Shown here piece by piece: positions 21,972 to 34,050 of a stretch of DNA of 64,000 nt. A program made the position numbers and the translations under genes. Numbering within the stretch: position 1 is the stretch's first letter; the number at the start of each line of letters is the position of its first letter. The notes under the pieces are model-generated. The model saw only the letters and a program-made list of their open reading frames with translations, did not search any database and was not told the origin of the DNA. Source of the DNA: Cyrtodaria siliqua (lineage: Eukaryota; Mollusca; Bivalvia; Adapedonta; Hiatellidae); assembly GCA_037043455.1 (NCBI GenBank), contig JAWPHD010001817.1, forward strand, positions 62,001-126,000. Reading direction: 5' to 3'.

Positions 21972-24279
21972 GTATATATTTAAAGGAATTTTGTGTGTCG
22001 ATCGCTAGAAGAATAGAAAGAGAAAGTTGGCTCATCCATTTCCACTATGTGGCTTAGACATGAAGATTCAGGGTTTCCTTTTGGATTTGATCATTTTGTG
22101 TCTAATTTATTTTACTATAAAATTCTAAAAACAGACGATTTTGTTCCTGCAGATAAGAATCAATAATGAATAAAAATTTAAATCTATCTTGCTGTCATTG
22201 GTGAAACTCAGGGAAAAAGTCTACTAAAGATGGGTACCATGTAGACCGGTTTACCTTTATTAAGTTTAAAATCATGATGGAAACCTATACCAAGGGTACC
22301 AGTCAACTGATTCCATCAAGGTTACATAAAGATCAAATTTAAAAAGGTGAAACACCAGTAACCAAAGGAAGGTTGTAAAACTAGACATAGCTCTGTTTTA
22401 TTAATACATAAAACATTATACTTAACCAACCAAATAACTACAATGGTGTGTTTACTATAACTTAATCAACCCCTCATTTTGCCCTTGACCGTATTGTCAC
22501 CTACAAACCCACCAGAAGAAAAAAAATCAGAAAACAAAAATGCGTTCTTGACTTAATTTGTTAAAAAAATGAAAGCACCTAAAAACAAATGCCTAGCTAC
22601 CCATTACACGGTGTATGGTAAACACACTTTTATTGTTATTAAGCCTGATTATACAGCTTGCTAATTCTAAATATAGCTTTTCATACTTTCTAGAATTTGT
22701 ACTTACATTAGACATAAACTGAGAATGTGTCCTGTTTTAAATGTCGAAAAAAGTTGTTTAAAATTGTTTACAACTGTTATAAGAACTTGGTTTATAAACA
22801 AATCCAAATTCGGGAATGAAAAAGGCCAAAATATTTTTGAAAGTCAGATCAGACCCTTGTCACACCTTTATATAAATTTTGGCGTGCACAAAAATATTAT
22901 TCAAAGTATGTTTTTTAAGAACTCCGGCTGAGTCACCTGTAAAAAGTATTAAAGAAACATAACAGTTGTGACATGTTGGTATTAATCAACAAGGTTCCTT
23001 CTCAGTATTTATTTATGATTGTACGTTTAAATCTGTATTTATTTATGCCATTAGTGATAACTTAAGCTCTTTATTATTAAAACCTAAGTAGGATAACTCT
23101 TTTAATATGTCTGAATCAAGTAGGGCAACTCTGGCTGGAATGTGTCTGATTCAAGTAGGGCAACTCTGGCTGGAATGTGTCAGATTCAAGAAGGGGAACT
23201 CTGGCTGGAATGTGTCTGATTCAAGTAGGGCAACTCTGCCTGGAATATGTCTGATTCAAGTAGGGTAACTCTGGCTGGAATGTGTTTGATTCAAGTAGGG
23301 CAACTCTGGCTGGAATGTGTCTGATTCAAGTAGGGCAACTCTGGCTGGAATGTGTCTGATTCAAGTAGGGCAACTCTGGCTGGAATGTGTCTGATTCAAG
23401 TAGGGCAACTCTGGCTGGAATGTGTCTGATTCAAGTAGGGCAACTCTGGGCAACTCTAGCTGGAATGTGTCTGATTCAAGTAGGGCAACTCTGGTTGGAA
23501 TGTGTCTGATTCAAGTAGGGCAACTCTGGCTGGAATGTGTCTGATTCAAGTAGGGCAACTCTGGGCAACTCTAGCTGGAATGTGTCTGATTCAAGTAGGG
23601 CAACTCTGGTTGGAATGTGTCTGATTCAAGTAGGGCAACTCTGGCTGGAATGTGTCTGATTCAAGTAGGGCAACTCTGGCTGGAATGTGTCTGATTCAAG
23701 TAGAGTACTTTTGGCTTGAATATGTCTGATTTATGTAGGATAATTGATGAATCAATGGATTTTCTGGAATGTTGTGTAATCAAAATAATTTATCATAAAC
23801 AAATTTGAGTTAGTGTTTCTTGTGGTGACTTTATTTATTTATTTATTTTATTACCTTTTCTCAGGAAAGTTTAATAGAGGGGACTAGCAACACCTAAATC
23901 GATATCAATTCAGCAACAAAATTATATATAATTACGCGAAATAGTTTGTGTTTAAGATTTCACTAAGGATTACATATAAATATCAATAATGCGTGGATGT
24001 TAGCTGAATTTCTTACCTTGCTGTTTCTCTTTATTTGCGGTAAATTTACAAAATGGCAGACACGGAAGACACTTTAATTTGGTTTAAAAGCGGGAGACCA
24101 GTCCCTTCATACATGTTCCTGCTTTTTCTCTCCAATGATTATACATATTTAAAATAGATGTTTATTCATTCATTCTATAGAAAGGGACACATATTCTCAC
24201 AACTTGTGGGTCATGCAGTTTTGTATATTTTATGGCATTAAAATTTGTAATTTTTCTATAAATCCCATCATGCAATCAG
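21972..24279. other. Intron 7: unique AT-rich sequence plus 35-bp array
   Basis: From 21972 to about 23080 I see no repeat family or exon. A 35-bp minisatellite fills 23085-23745. From 23746 to the acceptor the sequence is unique and AT-rich. Confidence 0.6.
23085..23745 (+). repeat. Minisatellite, 35-bp unit, about 18-19 copies
   Basis: The unit is 'tgtgtctgattcaagtaggg' plus 'caactctggctggaa'. Two units contain a short internal duplication ('caactctgggcaactctagc'), and the block holding it is itself copied (about 23440 and 23560). Intronic. Confidence 0.95.
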
Positions 24280-24852
24280 AGGAGAGCTGTGAATCCGAGA
24301 AGAATGTCATTATTCAAGTAGAGGAGGATGGAGAGTACTCCAGGACTGACAACTCCGTCAGAACCAATAAAAGAAGAGATAAATTTGTTCCTCAGAAATA
24401 TGAAAAAGCCAGGAATGAACGTGACACCTTAGACAATGAGAAAGATGTTAATAAAGAAGTCACTAAAGATGATAATGAAGGTGATAATGAGAGTGTCATC
24501 TCAGAAGCGGATTCCGGTAAGGACATTGCTGGTAAAAGTCTGAAGAGTCACAAAGACACAGAAGATGTTAAAGAACTGAACATAAAGGACCCTGACAAGA
24601 CAGAAACCGAGAAACGTAGGAGATCTGAAAATTTTGATTTTGTAGCCGAGGCTGACAATAATCAAGATACAGACAAAGAAGTAGAAGAGGAGATATTCAG
24701 TGAAAGGACTGATAGGACGAGGGCTGATGATATTGTAGAGGAAGAAATATCTGTGGAGGCAGTTCAGACTGAATCGGTTAAAGAAGAAATAGATGAATCA
24801 ATTAAGGAACAACTCATGAGTGCCTCTGGAAATACAAATACAAAGGACAAGG
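24280..24852 (+). CDS. Exon 8: acidic, disordered region
   Basis: The acceptor is '...catgcaatcag' and the donor GTGAAT at 24853; 573 nt, phase 1 to 1. It encodes about 191 residues dominated by Asp, Glu, Lys, Asn and Ser, for example EESCESEKNVIIQVEEDGE near the start, and ends NTNTKDKG. There is no predicted fold; it is a charged, low-hydrophobicity region as expected for the Glu-rich part of ERICH3. Reading into the intron would stop after three codons (stop at 24864-24866), so intron retention would truncate the protein. The phase 1-1 frame allows skipping. The acceptor has a modest pyrimidine tract. Confidence 0.85.
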
Positions 24853-26450
24853 GTGAATACTACTGAATACCTCACAAAATGTGGATTATATTTGGTTGTT
24901 AGTTCACCATCTTTACTTACTGTTTCACTTCACTGTTTCATTTATCCACCTTATTGTTCAAACATCTCACCATGTCAAATAATTTAGGGTTCTCCCAGGC
25001 TATTTTGACTGGGTCATTTTTAGTTGATGTAAAATTTCCTTTACCATAACTTAATTGTTTTTCATATAACTAAAGAAAGGATGAGGGAAAAACATTGGGG
25101 TGCATTAATGTTTTATTTCTGCATCAGCAATCCCATACAGTTGTTATTCCTTTAAGTGTAGTAGAACTTTAAGTTACTTTATTTTCTCTAATAAATGCCA
25201 AGGTTGGATTTATTTGAGATATTAGATTTCTAGATAAATGAAAACTTTAAAATACGGTTTTATTTTCATCTTAAAAGCCACTACTTCACTTGCATGTATA
25301 CATTAAAAACGGGAAAGTCGTTTATTAGAGACTTTCTTAACACAAAAATGGGAGTGGGCGTTTAATACTGTATGGGCATATGAAACACCTTACAGGCACA
25401 TGAAATACCTAGCTTGCTCTAGTGATAAGTAATAGATAGAGTCTGGTCTCAGCGAGTTGGTTTATTTAAACACCAAGATGAGACAGATTCTATCTTTTTT
25501 TATCATGGTGTACTTAGTAACACTGTGACGTCATAGTGACCGTACGCTAAATTCCAATATCTGGTAGTTGTTGTACGGTATAGCCACGCCCCTTTAGTTA
25601 CCCTAAATTAAATGATTTAATGCTCTGAATTCATCAAAGGAAATGTCACCGACCATGCTACAATAGTTGTGTAGAGCTGTCTTACAATAACTTCAGGGCT
25701 TGATAAGAGAAAGTACAGTATGTGTCGGATGTTTTTGATTTTGTCTGCATGCAGGCTTTCACTTTTCAGTTTATTTTTAGTTGTGTTTTTTAGCAAACAC
25801 TGTCAGTGTCCTTATCTGTCTTAAATTTTGGTTTATTTTGTTAGTTTGTTGGTTTTTAGCTTTTGGAGGTTGTACCATTTGTTTTCAGAATAACATATTG
25901 TTTAAAAAAAATCACTGAATATTTTGTTGCATGGGCATGACTTTATAGTGTCATTATATTAGTTATTGATATTATTGTTAAAAAGTAATACATGTGGTTC
26001 AAAAATCTCAAAAGTGCAATAAATGTTTCGAGTAAATTGACAATGTATACTATCATCAAGGGAATTTACATTGTAATTCTGACCTACTGGTCTCTGTAAA
26101 GATTTCACTGTCCTGTATTTTAGGCTTTTACTTTTCTGGCCATCGATGTTCTCAAAATTTGCATAATATTTTAACTTTTAAAAAGTAGACTCTTCGGTTC
26201 ATTTAAATATATATTTATCTAAGCTTAATTTTATTGACTTTAGGACACTTGGTAATACTTTTCATAACTTGTAATGGCCAGTCAAACTTTAAATAATACA
26301 GCATACGGATGGGCTCTGTTATGATATAGATGTATTGTGTAGACACATTTAATGATTTTAAGTCAATGTATAACACAAACTGAAAACAAGAACAAAAATG
26401 TAGATGTTGTCCACTATTGTTTTTTATAAGTCCAAAATATTTCCTTTCAG
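24853..26450. other. Intron 8: unique AT-rich sequence
   Basis: No repeat family was recognised apart from a short imperfect palindrome at about 25435-25497 (agatagagtctg..cagattctatct). No exon signal. Confidence 0.6.
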
Positions 26451-26483
26451 ATAACTATGAGGATGATTTTGAAGATGAGGAAG
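26451..26483 (+). CDS. Exon 9: 33-nt acidic micro-exon with YEDDFE motif
   Basis: A strong acceptor (tttcctttcag) and donor GTAAGA at 26484 bound 33 nt, phase 1 to 1. Joined to exon 8 it reads KDNYEDDFEDEE. The same Y-x-D-D-F-E pattern opens exons 10 and 13, each directly after a phase-1 acceptor, so these small exons look like copies of one cassette. Eleven residues can be skipped in frame. Acidic Y-x-D-D-F-E stretches occur in several ciliary and cytoskeletal proteins as I recall; no function is assigned. Confidence 0.78.
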
Positions 26484-27335
26484 GTAAGAAATCATATTTA
26501 TTCGTATATAACACACATAATATAAAATTACCCCACCCACCAGTAATGTCAGTTCCAGATTGACTCACTACCCATGACATGTAGAAACACACAAATTAAT
26601 GTGCTCAGAATTCCAAATTATCTACCATGAGTATACTATACCCAGAGTTTGGCTAAGAGATAAAAATTTGGCTATAACTTGGTGATCGGATTGCCCAAAA
26701 ATATTGCAGACTCATACATAACACAGTTGTTTCAGTTCTGTTGGAAATGATTATAATATAAAACAGACTAAACCAGTGAATTTCAAAACTATGTTGCAGA
26801 CGACATGAAGCAATAGGCTGGTATTACTTTTTATTTTGACTGGTTTCCAGTTTTTACCATAGTGTTGATCTTGCAACCAGGTTTTCTATTTGGAACCATT
26901 CTAAAACAGTTCTGAGCACATTTGTTTGATATGTCCAAAGAATTCACATCTCAGGTGTTGACTGCTGGAGTTACGTAACCACACAATGTAATACGACGAA
27001 AAAAATGACGGGTTGAACTGTGACGAAAAACACGTAGATGACACAAACTCTGACGAAATTTACTGTAGTGGATTGGCTACTAAGAAAAAATAATATTGAT
27101 AACATTGCAATTAAGGTTAACTTAAAACAAAACAGATTAAATTAAATGGATACTGTCTGTATACAATAAGCTTAGTGAGGACAACAATAATTTATAAATA
27201 CGATGTTGTTAAACTTATTTTGAACATCATTTTCACATACTCTTTTAAAGCTGACCCACCACCTATGATATGACAAAATGTAATATTGAATCAAAACGGA
27301 GTCTGATAACCTCAGTAATTATGGAAATGTTTCAG

Positions 27336-27370
27336 ATTCCTCAAGTTCTTCGAGTTCCTCGTCAAATTAA
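27336..27370 (+). CDS. Candidate alternative terminal exon (poly-Ser)
   Basis: After acceptor 'ggaaatgtttcag' the phase-1 frame from exon 9 reads DSSSSSSSSN and then TAA (27368-27370). The Ser codons are mixed (TCC, TCA, AGT, TCT, TCG), so this is not a DNA microsatellite, and poly-Ser matches exons 15-17. An AATAAA occurs at 27844-27849. If used, it would end the protein soon after the first YEDDFE motif. The short length makes chance possible. An alternative view is a decayed internal Ser exon that acquired a stop. Confidence 0.5.
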
Positions 27371-28484
27371 GTATTGCTAATAGGCGTAGTTCTTATATCG
27401 AAACAAGCGTGCCGAGTAATCGGATGTTCACAGAAATGAACATTATCAGTATTATCTAAGCACAACTAAGTAGGGCTTGTTTGTAGTTACCAGACGGCAA
27501 GATCGCGTGGAATATTCTTGCTATCTTAGGCATCACTAATAGCTGATTGCTTGCGATACAATTTTGCCCTTTTTTCTATTCGATGAACAAATTCAAGTGA
27601 TTTTTTTTGTCATTTTTCCGGTAATATAGACGATGCCTTCCTTCCCTTAATGATATACATGTATAATCTTATTTTAAATTATATAGCAAAAATTGTCACG
27701 GATGAACAATTCCAGCTTTTACTCATATTTATATATGTAATAATATAACTTTTATTTAAAAATGTTTTCAGCTTTTACTCATGCTTATAGAACAAAATTC
27801 ATTGTAAAGAAAGACAATGTTAGTCTTATAATATTTTGTTAGTAATAAAGTATGGTTGACAATTATGGTCATTAAATTCTTATCATCATAAAATGGTAAA
27901 AAAATTGGGCCTTCATTTACTTTATCAAACTATAATAAAATCTCAGTCTTTTATTGTGTTTTTTTTAAATTACAAACTGAAAATGATTTTCATACAGGGT
28001 AAATGAAATGCTGTTTTCTTTTATTAAACTTCATATCAAAAGTAGAAATTTTTGGATCTTTGAATACTTTAAACCAAACTACAACGAACAAGTACTTTCA
28101 CTGCAATTGCAACATCTTTTCTTCGTGTTTTTTGTTTTCGGTGAATTCTAAACCATAAAGCAGTTTTTACGCAGAAAAAATGAAGTTTATGTATTGCTTC
28201 TATAATGACCCTAAAAGGCCACCATACTTTATTTTTTCATATTCATTGTAATATTGTAATATATATATGCACTGTGTACTTCTTGTGTCCGGATTCTAAA
28301 AAGCTGCTATCAGTAGAATATATTTGAAACATAATTGTATGTGTCTCAGTTTTACCGTGTTTTGAAGTTGCAATGTAAAATCCAGACATTGTTTGCAATT
28401 ATTTTATATGATCATGAATGACAGTGTTTACTGCTGCTCTGCTATTGCTGAAGTGGTCTATGTGGTTCAGGAAACCGTACCAGA

Positions 28485-29375
28485 GTACTTGGAGGGATAC
28501 CCTATAAAGGTAGGGTATTCTGGTAGGGTTCCTGAGTATTCTGGTAGGGTACCTGAGTATTCTGGTAGGGTGTCCTGGGTATTCTGGTAGGGTGTCCTGA
28601 GTATTCTGGTAGGGTGTCCTGGGTATTCTGGTAGGGTGTCCTGGGTATTCTGGTAGGGTACCTGAGTATTCTGGTAGGGTGTCCTGGGTATTCTGGTAGG
28701 GTTCCTGAGTATTCTGGTAGGGTGTCCTGGGTATTCTGGTAGGGTACCTGAGTATTCTGGTAGGGTGTCCTGGGTATTCTGGTTGGGTGCCCTGGGTATT
28801 CTGGTAGGGTACCTGAGTATTCTGGTAGGGTGTCCTGGGATTTCTGGTTGGGTGCCCTGGGTATTCTGGTAGGTTACACTGGGTATTCTGGTTGGGTGCC
28901 CTGGGTATTCTGGTTGGGTACACTGGGTATTCTGGTAGGGTGTCCTGGGTATTCTGGTTGGGTTCCTGAGTATTCTGGTTGGGTGCCGTGGGTATTCTGG
29001 TAGGGTTCCTGAGTATTCTGGTTGGGTGCCCTGGGTATTCTGGTTGGGTTCCTGAGTATTCTGGTTGGGTGCCCTGGGTATTCTGGTAGGGTACACTGGG
29101 TATTCTGAAAGGGTACCCTGGGTATTCTGGTAGGGTGTCCTGGGTATTCTGGTATGGTAACCTGGGTATTCTGGTAACGGTACCTGAGTATTCTGGTTGG
29201 GTGCCCTGTATTCTGGTAGTGTACACTGGGTATTCTGGTAGGGTACCCTGGGTATTCTGGTAGGGTGCCCTGGGAACTCTGGTAGGGTACCCTTGGTATT
29301 CTGTTAGGGTGCCCTAGGTATTCTGGTAGGGTACCCTGGGTATTCTGGTAGGGTACCCTGGGTATTCCGGTAAGG
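28485..29375 (+). repeat. G-rich minisatellite, 21-22-bp unit, about 40 copies
   Basis: The unit is 'gtattctggtagggtgtcctg' with variants tacctga, ttcctga, tgccctg and tacactg between GTATTCTGGT blocks. The + strand has a GGG about every 10 nt. The complementary strand is open for up to 275 codons of a PEY/RIP-type repeat, which is a by-product of a stop-free unit. Confidence 0.95.
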
Positions 29376-30697
29376 CATCTTGTACGATATATACCTAGTC
29401 AGCAAAACTATTCAACTTCAGCAATGATGCAATAATGTGGTTTTAGATGATAGTAATTAAGTGCTTTCAAATTGGGATGTTTTTGCACTTGCTTCAAATA
29501 AAAAAAACTCATCCTGAACTATGTATTTAAAATATATTATCCAAATTCCTATTGCCCTGGTATGTATAACCTCCTGACACAGTTCACGTGTACACGAAAG
29601 TACTTCACGTGCATAGTGAGTCATAAAAAAACAAGGTTGCTCAGGCTGGAAAATGTTTAAGGTAATAACTCTCTGATAGAAAAACACGTAAATATGGTTT
29701 GGTAAAAAAGAGTGGAGTTCATGTTTTACTTGTCTAGTAGAAAGGCTTGGCTTAATTAACACGATTAATGCTGTTTGTTTTAATTGTTTCCATTCTCTTC
29801 TGTTTTTAAAGTTTTCTTTCCATTTACTTATATTTTCACATTTTTATCATAGAGCAAATATAACTTTAGATGTTTTTCTGCCTAGCAATAAAGATAAAAG
29901 TATGTAAATGTGAAATGGTACCATATTACAAAGTTTACGGTTTGGCTTATTTTCATGCAGCTTTCAATGATGTTAAACCTGACGATCTCTGAATTGTAAA
30001 AGGCTGGCATTATATTCACAAAACTATTGGATATTTCCCAAAAGGTTTCATTGGTATAAGGTATACCACATTTGGTACCTATCCACATTAAATGCATTGT
30101 TGTCCTCCGTCTGTACCAGTCCTGATCAACATATCAATGCTGGTTTGTTCTAAAGAGTTAGATTATATTTGATTTAAAAGAAAAACTTTTCTGACCATTT
30201 ATATCATCGGCGTATCTACTATTAGGCCATATAGGCACAGGCCTATACATCAGTTTGAAAAATGAAAAGTCCAAAAATACAGTAAAGACTGAAGAGAGAG
30301 GGCGGGGGTAGGGAGGGGGTTAAGGGTCAACATGTGTTTCTTATTTTATTTTACAGTGTAGGTTATTCTACTTTGTTAAATGTTTGTTCTCACCACAGAA
30401 GCATTCTGTCCTGTTGGATGGTTGCATTCTGGGAATGCTACACTTTCTGTTCAACTTTAGCATATTATGCCAATACTTTAGCGTATTGCAAAATAGCAAA
30501 CAAATGTGCTTTAACGTAGAATGAGAGGCTGATAAAAAAGACTGTAATCTCCATCCCTCTCAAGGTTCTCCTGACTAGATTAAACCGTTAAATGTTGTAG
30601 AATGGTTCCAGTATCACATATTTTAACACATAGACTCTGAATGTTTGCTGATGTTATTGTTCTGTTCTGTTCTATTTTGTCACCGTCCCATGATCAG

Positions 30698-30742
30698 AAG
30701 GAAAGTACGACGACGACTTTGAAGATGACGATGGAGATAATG
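30698..30742 (+). CDS. Exon 10: acidic micro-exon with KYDDDFE motif
   Basis: The acceptor is 'cccatgatcag' at 30697. The exon reads (E)GKYDDDFEDDDGDN and I end it at a weak donor GTGATA at 30743, giving 45 nt, phase 1 to 1, in frame with exon 11. A second weak donor in the same phase is GTGCAG at 30761. If no donor is used the frame continues GDKIKKRAD and stops at TGA (30769-30771), with AATAAA at 30939. So the exon may be internal, terminal, or both. Motif and acceptor are good; the donor choice is the uncertain part. Confidence 0.68.
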
Positions 30743-30771
30743 GTGATAAAATTAAAAAACGTGCAGATTGA
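30743..30771 (+). CDS. Read-through end of exon 10 (alternative terminus)
   Basis: Past the weak donor the frame adds GDKIKKRAD and a TGA at 30769-30771. A basic ending on an acidic exon and a downstream AATAAA (30939-30944) are compatible with a real alternative 3' end. Without transcripts, use of the donor and of this stop cannot be ranked. Confidence 0.45.
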
Positions 30772-30938
30772 TGTGGATATATGTGTCACGTGTCGTTGCG
30801 CATGAGATATGTTGCATCTCGCATTAGACAAACACTCAGGAGACCATTTCAAAAACTGTTATATAGTGTTAATAATTCCTCATTCGTGTCTCAGTTTTTG
30901 CGGACTTGGGTTTATTTAATGTGAGTTAAATTAATTAG

Positions 30939-30944
30939 AATAAA
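30939..30944 (+). promoter_or_regulatory. Possible poly(A) signal for exon 10 terminus
   Basis: AATAAA lies about 170 nt after the TGA at 30771. Such hexamers are frequent in AT-rich DNA, so this is weak support only. Confidence 0.35.
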
Positions 30945-32234
30945 TTTTAATCGTTTATTTTTTAAAGAAAATGAAATTAACATGAGTTTTTTAAATTTGA
31001 ATCAACTTCATTGTTTATGAAAAAAATTACAACGAAGATATTTTACTAAAGGGTAATGGTTTAATGAAATTAACGAGTACTGTTTATATTATAAGCACTG
31101 CATCCCATCTTCTTGTCTTCACATCTTATATTATATACATAAATCTATCTCTTTACCTCATAATTTTATATTTTCCATATTGGATAAATCAAAAATGGCT
31201 AATTTAAAATATTTGTGCCAATCACAGTGCTGTATATAAATAGCAGCCAATTAGATTGATATGCTGTCATGTGACAAATCAATCAGATTTATGTAAACTA
31301 AAAAATAATTGTATTGGTTTATAATGAATTATTAAAACTGTTAAATTTTTCCTGGCTTATGGTTGCCATGAGAGGATCGCGTTTTCCTGTCATCCATTTG
31401 CAAGCTAAAGTTTGCATAATTTAATGACAATGGCACATACATGTGTTCCTCAATTGTTTTTAATTGTTATAAAATTATATTGAATCGATATTGTAACTAA
31501 TGGTTAATTTTTAAAAAAAAATCACAATTAAATCGCAAGGAAATTACAGTACATGGATTAAAAATGTCTTCTGTACAACTGGATAAACATAGTCACAAAT
31601 TTAAAAAAAAAAGAAAAAAATGAAAACAACATTTTTAAGTAAGTCATGTTTTTCTACAATATTAAGAACAAGTTTCAGTCAGAACATTTGGACGTATTCC
31701 ATTTTGAACTGGTCACCTGACAATTATTGAATCATCACTGCATGCTTTCCTACAGTTTCAAATTATTTGTCTAGTGTCGTTGTTGATCACTATGTAAAGT
31801 CATATTTTTGTCCCATTTTTATTTTCCTCTGTATGTTTAGACCCCTGCTTAATTGTATTTAAAGCATGCCACTGGTGTAAGATACAACTTCTATAAATTT
31901 CTCTTGATACCTTTTACTGCTATTTCACTGGTTAAATCTCATCACAGGATCAGAGTTTAAATTTCAGAAAACAGAACTTATAATTAACAGATAATGTATG
32001 GTGCTGAGGTACATATGCAAGTTTATGGACTGGGCAGTCAGACCTAGAATGTAATATGGTTTAATGATTTATTTTGACGTCGTTTTTTTCACACGTCCGT
32101 TAATACAGCTCTTGTACCGGGCGCCCGGTTAATATGCAACTTTATGGATCGAATGACGTCACATTAAACAAAGAGTGGAATATGCAAATGAGGTGTAATA
32201 TTCAATAATAACAACTCTCAGTTATTTTACACAT

Positions 32235-32600
32235 TTTTATGCCAATGCCATTCGAAGAATGGTGGAAGGGCATATAGTGTCACCCCTGTCTATCCATCTG
32301 TGCATCCGTATCAAAAATGTTGTCCGGACATTAACTTGGGTAATTGTTATCCATCTTCTCCAACTGGGTGAACTTGTATATGGGCACAATTTCTTGGCCA
32401 AGTTTGATTATTTGCCCGAAAGCCTCAGTAATTCCAGAGTGATGCCCCTTGGAAAAGTAAAATAAATTCACAAAATTAATGTGTCTGGACTCTGACTTGG
32501 GTAATCGTTATCTTGTATTCTCCAAACGTGGTTAAATGGGCATGGGCACAGTGTTTCAATTTGCCCCTTCCCTCGTAATTCCAGAGTTATTTCCCATGGA
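32235..32600 (+). repeat. Dispersed repeat fragment ('tatgccaatgccattcgaag')
   Basis: The stretch begins 'ttttatgccaatgccattcg' and 'aagaatggtggaagggcata' and then repeats a block built on 'acttgggtaat(t/c)gttat', 'gggcacaa' and 'ttccagagt' twice, with a third partial copy after the MITE at 32800-32890. It resembles widespread bivalve repeats. A MITE is inserted in it. Confidence 0.6.
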
Positions 32601-32619
32601 ATAATAAAAATTCACGAAA

Positions 32620-32795
32620 TTAACCCTTAACCCGCTAAGCACAACTATAATAGCCTTTGCATCCGTTGTAAACCCAGATCAGCCTGCGAGTAACTTTCGC
32701 AGGCTGATCAGGGTTTACAATGTCCAGCTGCTGATCATTCATTTTCTCCAAAACACTCCTTTGTCACATAAATGGAATGGCATTAATTCAAAGAT
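32620..32795 (+). mobile_element. TTAA MITE family, copy 5 (3' truncated)
   Basis: The left end TTAACCCTTAACCCGCTAAG is intact, as is the internal stem (gatcagcctgcgagtaactt..gcaggctgatcag). The right end is lost after 'gcattaattcaaaga'. It is inserted in a dispersed repeat that resumes at 'taacttgttcag'. Confidence 0.85.
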
Positions 32796-33573
32796 AACTT
32801 GTTCAGATTGTATATGAGCACAATGTCCTGACCAGGTTTGATCATTGGCCCCATCGCTTCATTAATTTCAGAGTTATGCTCCTAAATGGACTAGTAAAAT
32901 ATCATGAAATAAAATTTCTGAAAGACCATTTTCCTGATTAACATATGAAGCAATAGCAGGGGCATCTGCATTCTGTGGACAATAATAGTAATTCCAGAAA
33001 AAATCTCACACATTACAGATATCTAAAGGTAATATTGTCAACACTGACTTTGTTTTGCCGCAATAGTTTGAAAGTGAGCTTGAAGTTACACTTCTCATTA
33101 AAATTTGAAAATAGGATTTTTTTTATTTATTTTTTTTTAACAAAAAGCCTTTATTTTTTCTAATAAATAATTTCTTATTATTCTAAGTTTTACTCTCATC
33201 AAATGTACAAGTTTATCCTCTAACATATATACACCATTTCAGAAATGTAAGATGTATTGATTTCTCTGTATCATTTACATATTTTTACACTTTCCCTTAA
33301 TTTTCTACTATGTCTCGCTGTATTTTGCATTCTGTTTGAAACTGTAGGAAGTTGTGCGTGTGATTTAAAATTTAACATTTTGTAACCCATGCATGTAATT
33401 ACCGTTATTGTGGTTTTACAAGTAACAGTATGGCTTTCATAAAGCTCCGACAACATAAGTTCTGGTTTCTACCAGATTAAACATGCCCGCATTTTGCTTT
33501 TTTAATCATTTTCTAATAAATTACCTTCTTTGTTTTTCATACATTATTATTAATAATGATTATGGTATCATAG

Positions 33574-33768
33574 TTTAGGGGTATAATCCCCTCTTAGTTG
33601 AGGGGTATAATCCCCTCTTAGTTGAAGGGTATAATCCCCTCTTAGTTGAGGGGTATAATCCCTTCTTAGTTGAGAGGTATAATCCCCTCTTAGTTGAAGG
33701 GTATAATTCCCTCTTAGTTGAGGGGTATAATCCCCTCTTAGTTGATGGGAATAATCCCCTCGTTGGTT
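33574..33768 (+). repeat. Palindromic 24-bp tandem repeat, 8 copies
   Basis: The unit is 'agttgaggggtataatcccctctt', and each contains the inverted pair GAGGGG..CCCCTC around TATAAT. The array could fold into a row of short hairpins. An open frame on the opposite strand (QLRGDYTP repeats) is a by-product. Confidence 0.95.
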
Positions 33769-34050
33769 CGCCAGATTCGGGCCATGTTTTTGAAGTATTC
33801 CATATGCTGAGACTGCCCTACGGTAGACGTTGTGGGATTTACACCGTTTTTCGTATGGCTTATGCTCAGCCAATTGAGTGTTTAATTAGCTGGATGTCGG
33901 TCAAATTTAAAGAGTATTTCGGATGCCAGCGGGTTGGTTACTGCGTCAGTGTGTTATTGTCAACTGTGTAATTAAGCTTAAAAAAAGAAAAACACTTTTA
34001 AATATTTCTCAAATACAACATCAATATTATTTGAAAAATTATACAGTTTT

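Larger units (their letters stand above)
26484..30697. other. Intron 9: one possible terminal exon and a 22-bp array
   Basis: A candidate poly-Ser terminal exon lies at 27336-27370. A G-rich 21-22-bp minisatellite fills 28485-29375. Everything else (26484-27335, 27371-28484, 29376-30697) is AT-rich with no gene signal that I can see. Confidence 0.6.

Noticed and set aside
28399..29226. 275- and 209-codon minus-strand frames (PEYxGTxPEY repeats)
   Set aside because: Stop-free 21-22-bp tandem; two overlapping frames show the same repeat, as expected from the DNA unit.
33568..33873. Minus-strand frame with QLRGDYTP repeats, RGD-containing
   Set aside because: By-product of the 24-bp palindromic array; it has no initiation or splice context.
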